Assembly: GCF_020524485.1 (NCBI RefSeq)
Contig: NZ_JAIVLF010000001.1
Coordinates: 1,302,001-1,366,000 of the forward strand
DNA: 64,000 nucleotides
Source of the DNA: Novosphingobium profundi
Lineage (GTDB): Bacteria > Pseudomonadota > Alphaproteobacteria > Sphingomonadales > Sphingomonadaceae
Reading direction: 5' to 3'
In this document: one piece after another, positions 62,250 to 64,000 of the stretch
Numbering within the stretch: the first letter of the stretch is position 1
Layout of the letters: every line of letters starts with the position of its first letter
Program-made: the position numbers and the translations under genes
The notes under the pieces: model-generated
Databases searched by the model: none
What the model was told of the DNA's origin: nothing
Seen by the model: only the letters and a program-made list of their open reading frames with translations

Positions 62250-64000
62250 ATGCGAAGGAACCTTTCCGCCGTCCTGCTTTGCGCGACGATCCTCGGCGGT
62301 CTTACCGGACAGGCGCACGCCCAGACCGGCGGGCAGGAGAATGCCGCCCCCGCTACCGAACCGGCCTTCAACGAGATCATCGTCTCGGCCCAACGCCGCA
62401 GTGAAAGCCTGCAGGATGTTCCGCTCAGCCTTTCGGCCGTGACGAGCGATGCGCTGGAAACGCGCCAGATCAACAACCTCGCCAGTCTCTCGGCCGCAGC
62501 GCCCAGCCTCCAGGTCGATGCCGACAACAACTTCTCGGTGCGCGGCGTGGGGACGCTCTCGTTCTCGAACACGATCGACACCAGCGTGGCGCTGGCGATG
62601 GACGAGGTGAACCTGGGCCGCCCGGACCTGGGCGCGCCGATGCTGATGGACGTGGAGCGCGTCGAAGTGCTCAACGGCCCGCAGGGACTGCTCTTTGGCA
62701 AGAACGCGTCGGCCGGTCTCATCAACATCGTGACTGCGCGCCCCGTCATCGGTGCATTCAGCGGCAGCACCGAGATCCAGGCGAGCAACCGCGCGACACC
62801 GCAGGCCGATCGCAACGCGCCCGCAATCATCGCCAAGCAGGTGCTGAACATTCCGGTGTCCGAAAACTCGGCGCTGCGTCTCAATGCGCTCTATGGCTAC
62901 CAGGAATCGCCGTTGACCCGCATCGTGGGTGTCGAGACGGGCGACATCCCCTACGTCAATGTGCCGCGCCGCAACCATGATGCGGACCGCAACATGCAGT
63001 TCAAGGCCAAGTACCTCTATGAGGACATGTCGGGACTGAGTGTCTACCTCATCGGTGACTACAACCGGATCAAGTCGGGCCTCAGCCGCTTCAACCAGAC
63101 CTACCGCCAGGTCGAAGCCGACAGTCCCGTCAACGGCATCGTGGCCGATGCCGGCAGCGAGATCGGTCCGGACATGTTCCTTGAGCTCACCAATGGTGGC
63201 TTCTACCAGGACCTGAAGACGGGCGGCGCGCAGGCGGCGGTCAGCTACGAGTTCGATTCCGGCTTCCAGATCTCGAACATCTTTGCCTGGCGCTATTCCA
63301 ACACGGACCAGAACCTGGACGTGGACGCGCTGCCGGTCGCGGACGTCGATACCAATTACAGCACCACCAATTACGACCAGTTCACCAACGAGCTGCGCCT
63401 GATCCTGCCCGACACAAGCCGCCTCACCGGGCAGGCGGGTCTGTTCTTCCTGTCCTCCAAGCTCAACGCGACCAACCTCCTGGCGGGCAACCAGTCGATG
63501 CCCGACTTCGTGCTCTCCGGCTTCCCGTTCTGCGTGGGGGCGACGGTGACGCCGGGCGGTCCGCCCAACTGCAGCGTCTCCAACGATTTCTTCCTGGGCC
63601 GTTCCTACGATGCGACGCTCGACACCACGAGCTATGCCGCGTTCGGCCAGCTGACCTATGAACTGGCCGATGGCCTCACCGTCTTTGGCGGTGGCCGCGT
63701 CACCCGCGACCAGGTCGATCTCGATGTCGAGCAGGGCCAGGTGCGCACCTTCGTCAACCTTGGGGTTGATCCCGGCACCTTCGAGGACAGCTACAAGAAC
63801 ACCAATTTCAGCTGGAAGCTGGGCGGGCAGTACGAGCCGACCGAGGACATCATGTTCTATGGCTTCTACGGCCGTGGCTACAAGGGGCCGGGCTTCAACA
63901 CGACCGCCATCACCGGCGATGATGGCATCGCTCGCGTCGTGCCGATTGACCCCGAGACCTCGGATGCCTTCGAGATCGGCATCAAGACGAGCTGGTTCGA
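62250..64000 (+). CDS. TonB-dependent receptor, truncated by the window end
   Basis: The first 583 codons are in the window, with no stop before 64000. Three ATGs stand in a row; 62250 is chosen because the AGGGAG site is too close to the first two. Signal peptide MRRNLSAVLLCATILGGLTG ending AHAQ. A TonB-box-like FNEIIVSAQRRSESLQDVPL, then plug motifs FSVRGVGTLSFS, VEVLNGPQGLLFGKNASAGL and barrel strands with the FYGRGYKGPGFNTT hallmark. Same sphingomonad family as the receptor at 20026-22308. No STN domain. Located beside the hexuronate cluster and a LysR gene, so it may import an oligouronide or an aromatic compound. Confidence 0.93.
   Translation, partial: MRRNLSAVLLCATILGGLTGQAHAQTGGQENAAPATEPAFNEIIVSAQRRSESLQDVPLSLSAVTSDALETRQINNLASLSAAAPSLQVDADNNFSVRGVGTLSFSNTIDTSVALAMDEVNLGRPDLGAPMLMDVERVEVLNGPQGLLFGKNASAGLINIVTARPVIGAFSGSTEIQASNRATPQADRNAPAIIAKQVLNIPVSENSALRLNALYGYQESPLTRIVGVETGDIPYVNVPRRNHDADRNMQFKAKYLYEDMSGLSVYLIGDYNRIKSGLSRFNQTYRQVEADSPVNGIVADAGSEIGPDMFLELTNGGFYQDLKTGGAQAAVSYEFDSGFQISNIFAWRYSNTDQNLDVDALPVADVDTNYSTTNYDQFTNELRLILPDTSRLTGQAGLFFLSSKLNATNLLAGNQSMPDFVLSGFPFCVGATVTPGGPPNCSVSNDFFLGRSYDATLDTTSYAAFGQLTYELADGLTVFGGGRVTRDQVDLDVEQGQVRTFVNLGVDPGTFEDSYKNTNFSWKLGGQYEPTEDIMFYGFYGRGYKGPGFNTTAITGDDGIARVVPIDPETSDAFEIGIKTSWF

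Overview
The window is high-GC, densely packed bacterial DNA with the signature of a sphingomonad (Alphaproteobacteria), most likely Novosphingobium or a close relative. It carries three TonB-dependent receptors of the sphingomonad type and a FecI/FecR signalling pair. Its enolase-superfamily D-mannonate dehydratase keeps every catalytic residue I recall for the characterised Novosphingobium aromaticivorans enzyme, at identical numbering (R147, Y159, D210, H212, E236, E262). I see no rRNA, tRNA, CRISPR array, phage or complete insertion sequence. The genus is inferred from protein resemblance only.

Layout. (1) 1-2.5 kb: start of a LysR regulator, two divergent cupins of the manganese hydroxynitrile-lyase-like type around a LysR box, and an alpha/beta hydrolase. 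(2) 2.5-9.0 kb: a tripartite RND efflux operon divergent from soxR, with a perfect SoxR box inside a 19-bp-spacer promoter. (3) 9.1-19.6 kb: a secreted LacZ-type GH2, then a cell-surface-signalling set (ECF sigma, FecR anti-sigma, TonB receptor with STN domain) followed by a large autotransporter. (4) 20-32 kb: a LacI-controlled glycan-use locus with TonB receptor, GH3, LacI repressor, spinster-like MFS, two sulfatases, an SGNH hydrolase and a MORN-repeat protein. Two copies of a TTTAGCGCTA operator tie the receptor and transporter transcripts together. (5) 32-36.6 kb: NepI-like MFS with divergent LysR, and a BCCT (betaine/choline-type) transporter. (6) 36.7-41.2 kb: EmrAB-type efflux operon with its own outer-membrane factor, preceded by a perfect inverted repeat with 17-bp arms. 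(7) 41.2-42.3 kb: an AT-richer patch with a small orphan gene bracketed by a 22-bp inverted repeat. (8) 42.3-48.9 kb: TetR-controlled AcrAB/MexAB-type RND operon. (9) 48.9-51 kb: a diguanylate cyclase and a candidate small RNA. (10) 51-61 kb: a hexuronate catabolic cluster (uxuB, uxaC, GntR regulator / manD, kdgK, GH2 with C-terminal carbohydrate-binding-like region, ExuT-like transporter). (11) 61-64 kb: LysR regulator divergent from a third TonB receptor that runs off the window.

How it fits together. Regions 4 and 10-11 read as outer-membrane uptake, periplasmic hydrolysis and desulfation, inner-membrane transport and cytoplasmic catabolism. D-glucuronate goes to D-fructuronate (UxaC), D-mannonate (UxuB), 2-keto-3-deoxygluconate (ManD) and KDPG (KdgK), entering the Entner-Doudoroff pathway, whose aldolase is not here. 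The target glycan is plausibly a sulfated, uronate-containing polysaccharide, but that is inference. The other theme is export: three complete tripartite pumps, each with its own outer-membrane factor and a different regulatory signature (SoxR, TetR, unknown palindrome-binding factor).

The least expected items are the coupling of FecIR signalling to an autotransporter, a possible frameshift in that receptor's signal peptide, the inverted-repeat-bounded AT-rich cassette, the long palindrome before the Emr operon, a non-canonical sulfatase active-site motif, and a shared hairpin-plus-linker sequence in two distant intergenic regions that suggests a small-RNA family or repeated terminator.
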